A DNA stretch of 64,000 nucleotides from positions 620,001 to 684,000 of the forward strand of contig NZ_CP093341.1 of NCBI RefSeq assembly GCF_022637455.1, given 5' to 3'. The notes beneath the pieces are model-generated. The model was given only the letters and a program-made list of their open reading frames with translations, searched no databases and was not told the origin of the DNA. The position numbers were made by a program, and so were the translations under genes. Position 1 is the first letter of the stretch; each line of letters starts with the position of its first letter. Below are positions 1 to 7,478 of this stretch, piece after piece. The DNA is from Lysobacter sp. S4-A87 (GTDB lineage: Bacteria; Pseudomonadota; Gammaproteobacteria; Xanthomonadales; Xanthomonadaceae).

Positions 1-355
1 CCTCCACCAGGTAGCGCCGCAAGCGACTGCCATCACCCGGTTCGGCCTGGTAGACGGCGCTGGGTATGCCAAGCCCGTGGCGTGCGGCAATGGCGTGGAA
101 ACTGTGCAGGAACACCGAGAAGCGCTGGTCCGCGCTGGCCTTGTCGCGGGCCTCTTCCGGCGTTGGCGGCGGCGCGTGGGACATCGCGGCAATGCGTGAG
201 TCGAGCTGCTCGCGTCGCTGTGCAAGGTCCCGCCGCAGCGGCCGGACCTCCATCCAGGCGATGACCCCGGCAATGACCAGCAGGGCGACCGCCAGGCGAC
301 CCAGGTTGCCCAGCCGCCACAGGCCACGTCGCAGTTCCCATTCGAACCGTTTCAT
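1..355 (-). CDS. PilO/GspM-like secretion protein, partial (C-terminus off the left edge)
   Basis: The reading frame starts at an ATG on the minus strand and runs off the window after about 118 codons. It begins with a short basic cytoplasmic stretch (MKRFEWELRRG), then one hydrophobic segment at about residues 17-35 (LAVALLVIAGVIAW), then a charged, probably coiled-coil periplasmic region. This layout fits the bitopic assembly-platform proteins PilO and GspM. The ATG overlaps the TGA of the preceding gene (ATGA), so the genes are translationally coupled. The assignment rests on topology and gene order, not on a recognised motif. Confidence 0.6.
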   Translation of the reverse strand, partial: MKRFEWELRRGLWRLGNLGRLAVALLVIAGVIAWMEVRPLRRDLAQRREQLDSRIAAMSHAPPPTPEEARDKASADQRFSVFLHSFHAIAARHGLGIPSAVYQAEPGDGSRLRRYLVE

Positions 356-939
356 CGCTGCACCGATGACGGCGGGACCGCGGCGGTCGAAGCTGCCGGG
401 CCATCGCCCTGCACGTGCGACCCGGGCAACGGTCGCCATATCACCTGCAGGCGCGTTTCCACAGGACTCTCCTGCGGCCCCGGCTTGCCGGTCTGGCGCT
501 TCACCAGGACGCGCTCGGTGGCGGCCTGCATCTCGAGCCAGTCGACGAACGCCAGCGCTTCCTGCGCCGACCTGGACTCGAACACCATGTCGATCTGGCG
601 GGTATCGGTGGCCAGGTCCAGCAGCAGCAGCGCGATGCCGGGATGCCAGCCCCTCTCCAACAGATCGCGCGCCGGTTCCATCGCGTAGCGCTGCCGGGCC
701 ATCAGTTCGCGTGCCCGCGGATCGGCGGCGCTGCGGTGGGCGATGCCGATGGAGCGGCGGGCATCCTCGCTGCGCCTGATCGCCGTTTCATGTGCATCCA
801 GCGCCTGCCCCCGGTCGCGCAGCACATCCAGATACTCGATGACGGCCACCAGTGAAGCGATCGCAAGCAGGAGGCTGGCCATCGGCGCAGCCTGCCGCGG
901 CCGGTGGGCCAGGTGCAGGTCGAACCGCGGGACCTTCAC
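352..939 (-). CDS. PilN-like bitopic secretion-platform protein
   Basis: This 195-residue protein has a short cytoplasmic head (VKVPRFDLHLAHRPRQAAP), one membrane segment at about residues 20-40 (MASLLLAIASLVAVIEYLDV) and a soluble, probably periplasmic remainder. That is the layout of PilN and of the C-terminal half of GspL. I chose the GTG at 939 because it overlaps the upstream TGA (GTGA); a longer in-frame extension to 1122 would overlap the upstream gene by 187 bases. The C-terminal tail is rich in Ala, Ser and Pro. It sits between a PilM/GspL-like gene and a PilO-like gene. Function is inferred from topology and context. Confidence 0.6.
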   Translation of the reverse strand: MKVPRFDLHLAHRPRQAAPMASLLLAIASLVAVIEYLDVLRDRGQALDAHETAIRRSEDARRSIGIAHRSAADPRARELMARQRYAMEPARDLLERGWHPGIALLLLDLATDTRQIDMVFESRSAQEALAFVDWLEMQAATERVLVKRQTGKPGPQESPVETRLQVIWRPLPGSHVQGDGPAASTAAVPPSSVQR

Positions 940-1772
940 GGCGCACTCCCCGCGTGCGAAGGCAGCCAGCATCCGCCGGGCAGGCCGCTCATCAGTGCCT
1001 GCATGCATGCCGGTGCGATCAGATAGGTACGTTGCAGCGACGCGGCACCGCACAGGAACGCCGCGTCGCGGACCACGTGCTCGATCGGCGCAACCGCCGG
1101 CAGCGCGATGTAACCCGTCCATTGCTTCTCATTGCGGAATCCGACGTGGGCAATCGAGCGTCGCCCGGCACGCTCCTCGATTTCGACGATCGCGATTGAG
1201 CCGTCTTCGACTTGTGCCGCATGGCGCGACAGTGCCCGGGTGAATGCCGGTTCGATCCGCCCCAGCCGCAGCGCCTGCGCCTTGCACAAGCGCGCAATTC
1301 GCGCGCACAGTGCCTCCGGCGCTGCCGCGGCCATGCGTGCGCGCCCCCACGGAGCGTCTTCGACACTGAACCGCCACGATTCCGGCGCGCCGAGACCGTC
1401 TAGCACGAACTTCGTCCGTGCCGACGCCAGCCAGTCGGCAGGTCGTGGCCACGGCGCCCATGGCAGGATGAAGTAACAGGCGAACGCACCGGAAACCACG
1501 ACTTCGACGCGGTGCAGGCCACGCCTGCGTGGCCTGGGCAGCGCTGATCCCAACAGCGTCTCGACCGCCACCAGTGCCGCGGCAACGTCGCCCGTGCGGG
1601 ACAGTGCGACCTGCGCCGGCGCCTGTCCGGTCGTAGATTGCAGGCGGACGCATTCGTCGTCGATCCACAGGACCTGGCGGCTGCAGACCGTCGCAGCCGA
1701 CGGTGCCATTGCCGCAAGCCCCCCGGCGGCCTTCGCGGGCAAAGCACGAACCCTATTCCACCAGCGTGACAC
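936..1772 (-). CDS. PilM / GspL cytoplasmic-domain-like secretion protein
   Basis: This 278-residue protein has no clear membrane segment. It contains a stretch resembling the GspL/PilM actin-like fold, namely a VVVSGAFACYFILPWAPWP-type segment at about residues 90-108, where GspL proteins also carry an 'LPW' motif. In canonical type II systems GspL joins this cytoplasmic domain to a membrane and periplasmic part, but here that part is a separate gene downstream, as in type IV pilus pilM/pilN. It overlaps the end of gspE by 20 bases, which indicates one operon. Similarity is weak by eye, so a divergent GspL is the working call. Confidence 0.5.
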   Translation of the reverse strand: MSRWWNRVRALPAKAAGGLAAMAPSAATVCSRQVLWIDDECVRLQSTTGQAPAQVALSRTGDVAAALVAVETLLGSALPRPRRRGLHRVEVVVSGAFACYFILPWAPWPRPADWLASARTKFVLDGLGAPESWRFSVEDAPWGRARMAAAAPEALCARIARLCKAQALRLGRIEPAFTRALSRHAAQVEDGSIAIVEIEERAGRRSIAHVGFRNEKQWTGYIALPAVAPIEHVVRDAAFLCGAASLQRTYLIAPACMQALMSGLPGGCWLPSHAGSAP

Positions 1773-3420
1773 GGTTCACCTCCGCCAACGTGGTACGTCC
1801 GTCCGCCACGGCGCGCAGGGCAACCTGGCGTATCGGAGTGAAGCCGCTCTCGTGCGCGGCCTGCCGGAGCTCCAGCAACGGCCGTCGTTCCATGAAGCAC
1901 TGCCTGATTGCATCGTTGAACCGCAGCACCTCGGCGATCGGCTGTCGCCCCAGGTAACCCGTCCTGCGGCAGGCGTCGCAACCGGCCCCCTTGCGGAACC
2001 GCCATCCGTCGACCTGCCCCAGCGTCAGCGCGGAGGCACGCAGCAGGGCTTGATCCGGCGGCGCGTCGCACAGGCAGTGCGGGCAGTTCAGGCGCATCAG
2101 TCGTTGCGCCACGGCACCGAGCATCGAGGCGACGAAACTGTGCATGTCCACGCCCATGTGCAGGAAGCGGTCCAGCACCGCGAACACGCCATTGGCATGC
2201 ACCGAGGTCAGTACGAGGTGGCCGGTCAGGGCTGCCTGCACGGCGATCGCGGCGGTCTCGCCGTCGCGGATCTCGCCCACCAGGATCTTGTCCGGGTCGT
2301 GGCGAAGGATCGAGCGCAGGCCGCGCGCGAACGTCAGCCCCTTCTTGTCGTTGATCGGAATCTGCAGGACCCCGGGCAACTCGTACTCCACCGGATCTTC
2401 GATCGTGATGATCTTCTCTTCGCCGGTGTTGATCTCCGACAAGGTGGCATAGAGCGTCGTCGACTTTCCCGAGCCGGTCGGCCCGGTCACCAGGATCAGT
2501 CCGTAGGGCTCATGGGCGACGGCGCGGATGGCTCGGACGATATCGGCCTCGTGCCCGATGGCGTCCAGCCGCAACGGCGCGGCTTCCCTTTGCCCGCGCT
2601 GCTTGTCGAGCACGCGCAGGACCGCGTCCTCGCCGTGGATGGACGGCATGATCGAGACGCGGAAGTCGATCTCGCGCTGGTTGATGATGGCGCGGAAGCG
2701 CCCATCCTGCGGAATCCGGCGTTCGCCGATATCCAGATCGGCCATCACCTTCAGCCGTGACAGCACCTGTTCGGCGACGTCGGTGCCTGCGGCGGAACCG
2801 GCGGCAAGCAACACGCCGTCGATCCGGTACTTGACCACCAGTCCCGATGCCGTGCTTTCGACGTGGATGTCGGAGGCCCGTGCCTTGAGTGCGTCGTAGA
2901 GCGAAGAGTTCACCAGGCGGATGACCGGATGGACATCGGCAGCCAACGTGGCGAGGGTGATCTTCACGCCATCACTGCCGCCCGGCTGCGCATTGCCCAT
3001 GTCGACCTGGCCCATCGCCTGGTGCTCGACCTCGTGCGTGGCCAGATGGGCCAGCAGCACGCCCGGCACCGCGAAGGCAAAGTGGAACGCGACACGCAAG
3101 CGCTGCATCGCCCAAGAGCGCTGGCGGGGATCGAACGGGTCGGCCAGGACCAGGAGCAACTGACCATCCTCGTCCCGCACCAGCAGGCAGTTGCGCGGCA
3201 TCGCCTCGGCAAATGGCAGCAGGTCGAAACACGGCGAGGCGGCTTCCAGGTCGCCGGCATCCAGCCCACGCAAACCAGTGAGAAGGCCGACGCGCTGCAG
3301 ATACAGGTCCGGATCCTGCCCCGCCTCGTTCCACATGCGCACCTGCAGCGAGTCGTCATCACCCCGGGCGAATGCCTGCCCTGTACCGCGTTCCTTTCCT
3401 TCGCCGGGTCCGTTCGCCAT
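1753..3420 (-). CDS. gspE: Type II secretion ATPase GspE
   Basis: Cytoplasmic hexameric ATPase that powers pseudopilus assembly. The 555-residue protein has an N-terminal region of about 170 residues, then an ASDIHVE-type Asp-box region, a Walker A motif GPTGSGKSTT, a Walker B region (ILVGEIRD) followed by a His-box (TSVHAN), and a C-terminal zinc module with two CxxC pairs (CPHC and CDAC). These are the hallmarks of the GspE/PilB family, including the metal-binding module of T2SS and T4P-extension ATPases. It lies 4 bases downstream of gspF and overlaps the next gene. The order G-F-E differs from the usual gspD-E-F-G. Confidence 0.93.
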   Translation of the reverse strand: MANGPGEGKERGTGQAFARGDDDSLQVRMWNEAGQDPDLYLQRVGLLTGLRGLDAGDLEAASPCFDLLPFAEAMPRNCLLVRDEDGQLLLVLADPFDPRQRSWAMQRLRVAFHFAFAVPGVLLAHLATHEVEHQAMGQVDMGNAQPGGSDGVKITLATLAADVHPVIRLVNSSLYDALKARASDIHVESTASGLVVKYRIDGVLLAAGSAAGTDVAEQVLSRLKVMADLDIGERRIPQDGRFRAIINQREIDFRVSIMPSIHGEDAVLRVLDKQRGQREAAPLRLDAIGHEADIVRAIRAVAHEPYGLILVTGPTGSGKSTTLYATLSEINTGEEKIITIEDPVEYELPGVLQIPINDKKGLTFARGLRSILRHDPDKILVGEIRDGETAAIAVQAALTGHLVLTSVHANGVFAVLDRFLHMGVDMHSFVASMLGAVAQRLMRLNCPHCLCDAPPDQALLRASALTLGQVDGWRFRKGAGCDACRRTGYLGRQPIAEVLRFNDAIRQCFMERRPLLELRQAAHESGFTPIRQVALRAVADGRTTLAEVNRVTLVE

Positions 3421-3424
3421 CGCC

Positions 3425-4618
3425 CTAGCCCACGCTTCCGGCCAACTGGAATATCGGCATGTACAGCAGGAACACGATCGTGCCGACGATGGCGCCCACG
3501 ACGAGCATCAGCACCGGCTCCACCATCCGCATCAGCGTGTCGATGGCCCGATCGAGTTCGTCGTCGCAGAACTCGGCCGAGCGCGTGACCATGGCCGCGA
3601 CCTCGCCGCTCTGCTCACCGACCCGGATCAGTCGCTCGGCGACCGGCGTGGTCAGCCGGGCGGCGGGCAATGCGGTCGACAGGGCCTTGCCGGCGCTGAT
3701 GTCACCCAGCGCCTGCGACAGCGCCGGCAGCATCCGCGCCGGCAACAGTTGCGACGACAGCTCCAGCGATGCCACGACCGACATGCCACCCGAAAGGAGC
3801 AATCCAAGGGTCCGGTAAAAGCGCGTCAGTGCGAACAGCCGCTGGTACTGCCCCATGCGCGGCAGGGACCAAATCAGGGCCATCAGCTTCTCGCGCGCCC
3901 TGGCACTGCGCAGCGCCAGCACGGCCAGCACCAGCGCCGCCACGATCGCCACGATCGCCACGAACAGCGCCGCGCCGTGGGCGTGCACCGCCTCCCCCCA
4001 CCACAGCATCAATCTCGCCGCTGCCGGCAGATCCTTCATCGATGCGTAGACCTGGCTGAACTTGGGGATCACGTAGAACGCCAGGAACAGGATGATCATC
4101 GCGCCGGTCGCGATCACCACCATCGGGTACACCATCGACGCGACCACCTTCTTGCGCACCACCGCCAGCCTGGCGTCGTAGTGGTGGTAGCGCTTCAGGG
4201 CCTCGGCCAGGTGCCCGGTGCGCTCGGCCGAGGCGACCGTTGCCACGTACAGCGCGGGGAATGCGTCCGGCTGGCGCTCCAGTGCCTTTGACAGTGGCAG
4301 GCCCTCGCACAGCGCATCGACGATGCCGGCCAGGACGCTGCGGTTGATGCCCTCGCCGCTTTTGTCGCGCAGCGTCTCCATCGTCTCGATCAGGCTGAGG
4401 CCCGCCTCCAGCAGTGCAATCAGTTCCTGCGTGAACAACGACCGGTCAAAGCGCGGCTTGCGCAATGCCATGCCCAGACGGCGCTTATGCAATGGCGCTA
4501 CATCGACGACCGCCATGCCCATTGCCTGCACCATCTGGCGCAGCTGTGATTCGTCCGCGGCCTCCAGTTCAATCTGGTGCTGTCCGCCATCGGCAAGGAC
4601 CCGTACCTGGAAGCGCAC
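3425..4618 (-). CDS. gspF: Type II secretion inner-membrane platform protein GspF
   Basis: Polytopic platform protein contacted by GspE. It contains two repeated GspF domains, each beginning with the FTQELIALLEAGLSL-type or FYRTLGLLLSGGMSV-type motif, separated by hydrophobic segments (MVIATGAMIILFLAFYVIP and a second long segment around 3900-3960) and ending with a C-terminal membrane helix (LMLVVGAIVGTIVFLLY). I chose the GTG at 4618 (VRFQVRV) because AGGGGCG lies just upstream, right after the gspG stop. A GTG/ATG-type start at 4687 is in frame but would overlap gspG by 59 bases. The predicted length of 397 residues is normal for GspF. Confidence 0.9.
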   Translation of the reverse strand: MRFQVRVLADGGQHQIELEAADESQLRQMVQAMGMAVVDVAPLHKRRLGMALRKPRFDRSLFTQELIALLEAGLSLIETMETLRDKSGEGINRSVLAGIVDALCEGLPLSKALERQPDAFPALYVATVASAERTGHLAEALKRYHHYDARLAVVRKKVVASMVYPMVVIATGAMIILFLAFYVIPKFSQVYASMKDLPAAARLMLWWGEAVHAHGAALFVAIVAIVAALVLAVLALRSARAREKLMALIWSLPRMGQYQRLFALTRFYRTLGLLLSGGMSVVASLELSSQLLPARMLPALSQALGDISAGKALSTALPAARLTTPVAERLIRVGEQSGEVAAMVTRSAEFCDDELDRAIDTLMRMVEPVLMLVVGAIVGTIVFLLYMPIFQLAGSVG

Positions 4619-4628
4619 GACATCGCCC

Positions 4629-5117
4629 CTACTTGGCGACGATGTCGGCGTCTTCGCCGGTTCCGCCGGCTTTGCCGTCGGCGCCAAGCGTCAACAGGTC
4701 GTAGTCCTTGCCACTCTCACCCGGCACGCGGAACACGTACGGCGCGCCCCAGGGATCGGGTGGCGCGTCGCTGCCCAGGTAGGGCCCGGCCCAGCCCTGC
4801 TGGTTGCCGGGATTGATCGAAAGCGCCCTCAGGCCTTCCTCGCTGGTGGGAAACCGTCCCGTGTCGAGGCGATAGCGGTCGAGCGCATCGGCAATCGACT
4901 TCATCTGCGAGGCCGCGGTCTTGCTCCTGGCCTTGCCGATCTCGCCGAACAGCTTCGGTCCGACGTAGCCGGCCAGCAGCGCGATGATCAGCAGGACCAC
5001 CAGCAGTTCCAGCAGCGTGAAGCCGCCTGGCGTGCGATGGCCTGGCTTGCGATGGCCTGGCATTTGAGCGGCCGACTTGCGACGACCGCGAGCAGCGACA
5101 GAGGCAGCAACGTGCAT
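4629..5117 (-). CDS. gspG: Major pseudopilin GspG
   Basis: Major pseudopilin that polymerises into the type II secretion pseudopilus. It has a class III leader ending in Gly before the processing site (G|FTLLELLVV), Glu at mature position +5, and the hydrophobic N-terminal helix (LLVVLLIIALLAGYV). The C-terminal region carries the conserved DPWGxPY motif and the GADGKAGGTGEDADI calcium-loop type ending typical of GspG. The leader of about 31 residues is long and basic; an internal start at MPGHRKPGH would give a more usual leader of about 13 residues. It is 69 bases downstream of the chitinase gene on the same strand. Confidence 0.92.
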   Translation of the reverse strand: MHVAASVAARGRRKSAAQMPGHRKPGHRTPGGFTLLELLVVLLIIALLAGYVGPKLFGEIGKARSKTAASQMKSIADALDRYRLDTGRFPTSEEGLRALSINPGNQQGWAGPYLGSDAPPDPWGAPYVFRVPGESGKDYDLLTLGADGKAGGTGEDADIVAK

Positions 5118-5186
5118 GATCGACTCCGATGATTGCCAGGTATCCGGGACCGGTGACGCGCGCGGCTCGATGCGCCGCCTCGACTG

Positions 5187-7316
5187 CTACTTGTTGATCT
5201 CTCCCATCACCTTGGTCAGCTCCGCACCATCGGCGTCACCGTCAAGCTCCCAGCTGAAGACGCCCCGCAGATTGTTCTGGCGCACGTATTCGAGCTTTTC
5301 GCGAACGGTGGCCGGCGTGTCGTACGACCAGAAGGTCGTACCGTCGTACTTCCACGCCTGCTTGCTGACCGGATGTTCGCGGACGGTGCCCGGTGCGTTC
5401 TTCAGGATCTTGTGATCCTCGATGCCCGCCTCGTAGCTGCCCGGTGCCTGCTTGGTGGCGGGCTGGTACAGCCCGTCGCCTTTCGGTCCCGCGGCCACGC
5501 CGGTCCAGCCGCGGCCATAGAACGGAATGCCGACGACGATCTTCGAAGGCGCAACGCCTCCCTGCAGCAGGGCCTTGATCGCGCTGTCGACGTTGAACGT
5601 TGCGCCGTTGCCCTTGGCGTTGGGGCTTTCAGGATCGATGTACAGGTTGGACTGGAAATCGGTCGGACCCGTGGCCTCCCAGCCGCCGTGGAAGTCGTAG
5701 GACATGACGTTGATCCAGTCGAGCGACTTGCTGTATTCGCCCGGTTCGGTGTTGGCGATCTTGTCGCCGCCCGATCCGATCGCCACCGTCAGCAGATAGT
5801 GCTTGCCGTCCTGCTGGCCGACCGCATCGAGCTGCTTGCGGAACTCCGCCAGCAACAGTGTGTAATTGCGCTTGTCGTCGGGATCGACCGCGTTGTAGGG
5901 CATTCCACCGCCGCCGGGGAACTCCCAGTCGATGTCGATGCCGTCGAACACGCCTGCTGCGGCGGCGTCGCCGCCGGCATTGCCGGCCTGGTCGAACGGC
6001 AGGTTGCCCTTGATGTAGACATTGATGCACGAGCTCGCCAGTTGCTTGCGCAGCGCATCGGTTGCCGCCGCCTTCGCGAACCACCGCGACCAGGTCCAGC
6101 CGCCCAGCGAGATCATGACCTTCATCCTGGGGTATTTGGCCTTGAGTTTCTTGAACTGGTTGAAGTTGCCCTTGAGCGGCCCGGCCTTGCCATTGCGTGG
6201 ATCGTCCCAGGCGAATCCCCACGAGTCAGCTACGCCATCGATCGACTCGGCCGCCGTGAAGCCCTTCTGGTAATCCGCCCAGCCATCGCCGCCAGTACCG
6301 GCTTGCGGACTGTTGGAATCGGTCGGTTCGGCCTTGGTGATGATGTCGCACTCGTAGCCACCGTTCTTGGCGTAGAGGTTGCCGAACGCGTAGTTGACGA
6401 AGGTCAGGTGCTGGGCCGCGCCGCTGTTGGCGATGTCCTTGACCTGGTAGTTGCGCCCGTAGATGCCCCACTGCGCGAAGTAGCCGCCGACCTCCTTGCC
6501 TGACGACGTGCCCGATCCGTTGACGGGTCCCGTTGTGGGGGTTGGCTCCGGTGCGGGTGCGGGTGCGGGTTCGGGTGTCGGCGTTGGAGCCGGAGCAGGT
6601 GTCGGAGCTGGGGCCGGAGTCGGAGTCGGAGTCGGGGCAGGAGCAGGAGCAGGAGTTGGAGTTGGAGTTGGAGTTGGAGTTGGAGTTGGAGTTGGAGTTG
6701 GAGTTGGAGCTGGCGTCGGAGTCGGAGTCGGAGTCGGAGTCGGGGCAGGAGCCGGTGCTGGTGCTGGTGCTGGTGCTGGTGCTGGTGTTGGTGCCGGTAC
6801 CGGCGCAGGTGCTGGCGTCGGAGCTGGCGCAGGCGCTGGTGCACCGGCCCCACCCGAGCAGGCGCCCATGTCCTGCCAGACGCCCCACTCGCCCGACTGC
6901 GCCGGGTTGTCGCCCTGCGTCCACCACTTGTTCTGATAGATGCGGCCGCCGTAGGTGACCCGCGTGCCGGCGCTGGCATAAGTCGCGCCGGCGGACCAGG
7001 CGGCGCCGCATTGCCCCGAAGACGGACTGGGTGCCGGTGCCGGTGCCGGCGTCGATGCCGGCGTCGGTGTGGGAGCCGGCGCGCCAGTGGCGGCACCGAT
7101 GTCGCGCCACAGAGTCGGGCTGGAATTCGGCGTCCAACCGGCACCGACGTAGGCGGTGTGCGCCTGCAGCGCCTGATAGGTTCGCCCCTGGTAAGTAACC
7201 GTCGAGCCGGCGCCGTAGGTGGCGCCTTCGCGCCACTCGGCCGAGATCGCAGCAGAGGAATATGCGGCCAGCAGCGCCGCGGCCAAAAGTGACGCGCGAT
7301 ACTTTTCCAGGTTCAT
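5187..7316 (-). CDS. Secreted chitinase: signal peptide, two CBM5/12 chitin-binding domains, Pro-Thr/Ala linker, GH18 catalytic domain
   Basis: Extracellular endochitinase that hydrolyses beta-1,4-GlcNAc bonds. The 709-residue protein starts at MNLEKYRAS, giving a normal signal peptide cut near AISA|EW; the frame extends 12 codons further upstream but without benefit. Two CBM5/12 modules follow (about residues 27-75 and 105-155; W and [10 protein letters not shown] or [16 protein letters not shown] signatures), then a linker of about 115 residues of alternating Pro with Thr or Ala, then a GH18 barrel with SLGGWTWS and the catalytic DGIDIDWE motif (D458, D461, D463, acid/base E465). It precedes the gsp genes in the same direction, so it is a likely substrate of that system. 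Confidence 0.95.
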   Translation of the reverse strand: MNLEKYRASLLAAALLAAYSSAAISAEWREGATYGAGSTVTYQGRTYQALQAHTAYVGAGWTPNSSPTLWRDIGAATGAPAPTPTPASTPAPAPAPSPSSGQCGAAWSAGATYASAGTRVTYGGRIYQNKWWTQGDNPAQSGEWGVWQDMGACSGGAGAPAPAPAPTPAPAPVPAPTPAPAPAPAPAPAPAPTPTPTPTPTPAPTPTPTPTPTPTPTPTPTPAPAPAPTPTPTPAPAPTPAPAPTPTPEPAPAPAPEPTPTTGPVNGSGTSSGKEVGGYFAQWGIYGRNYQVKDIANSGAAQHLTFVNYAFGNLYAKNGGYECDIITKAEPTDSNSPQAGTGGDGWADYQKGFTAAESIDGVADSWGFAWDDPRNGKAGPLKGNFNQFKKLKAKYPRMKVMISLGGWTWSRWFAKAAATDALRKQLASSCINVYIKGNLPFDQAGNAGGDAAAAGVFDGIDIDWEFPGGGGMPYNAVDPDDKRNYTLLLAEFRKQLDAVGQQDGKHYLLTVAIGSGGDKIANTEPGEYSKSLDWINVMSYDFHGGWEATGPTDFQSNLYIDPESPNAKGNGATFNVDSAIKALLQGGVAPSKIVVGIPFYGRGWTGVAAGPKGDGLYQPATKQAPGSYEAGIEDHKILKNAPGTVREHPVSKQAWKYDGTTFWSYDTPATVREKLEYVRQNNLRGVFSWELDGDADGAELTKVMGEINK
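6540..6842 (-). repeat. Low-complexity tandem hexamer tract encoding the chitinase Pro-rich linker
   Basis: The plus strand shows runs of hexamer-like units: eight GGAGTT units around 6654-6707, GTCGGA units around 6713-6742, and GGTGCT units around 6755-6785. On the coding strand these give alternating Pro-Thr and Pro-Ala codons. Because the unit is 6 bases, gain or loss of units changes linker length without breaking the frame. Boundaries are approximate. Confidence 0.85.
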
Positions 7317-7344
7317 GGGTACCACCACCGTGGGCTTGCAGCGC

Positions 7345-7360
7345 CTGAACAAACGTTCAG
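7345..7360. promoter_or_regulatory. Palindrome CTGAAC-N4-GTTCAG upstream of chitinase
   Basis: A 16-base perfect inverted repeat (arms CTGAAC and GTTCAG, 4-base centre) lies 29 bases upstream of the chosen chitinase start. The form resembles operators of TetR-type repressors, but it could equally be a small leader hairpin. No candidate regulator gene is adjacent. Confidence 0.3.
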
Positions 7361-7478
7361 CTTCGGCGCAAACGCTATAGGGCGGGCACCCGGTCAGTCT
7401 TTAAGAATTGTCTGAAAGTCTTGGGCGGCAAAATCCGAGTCCAGTCCGCCATTCGTCAGCGAACCGCTGGCTGCAACC

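Noticed and set aside
6226-7236. Ser-Asn-Asp-rich frame on the minus strand within the chitinase gene
   Set aside because: It is the alternate reading of the hexamer repeat tract in the chitinase linker and overlaps the clear GH18 gene.
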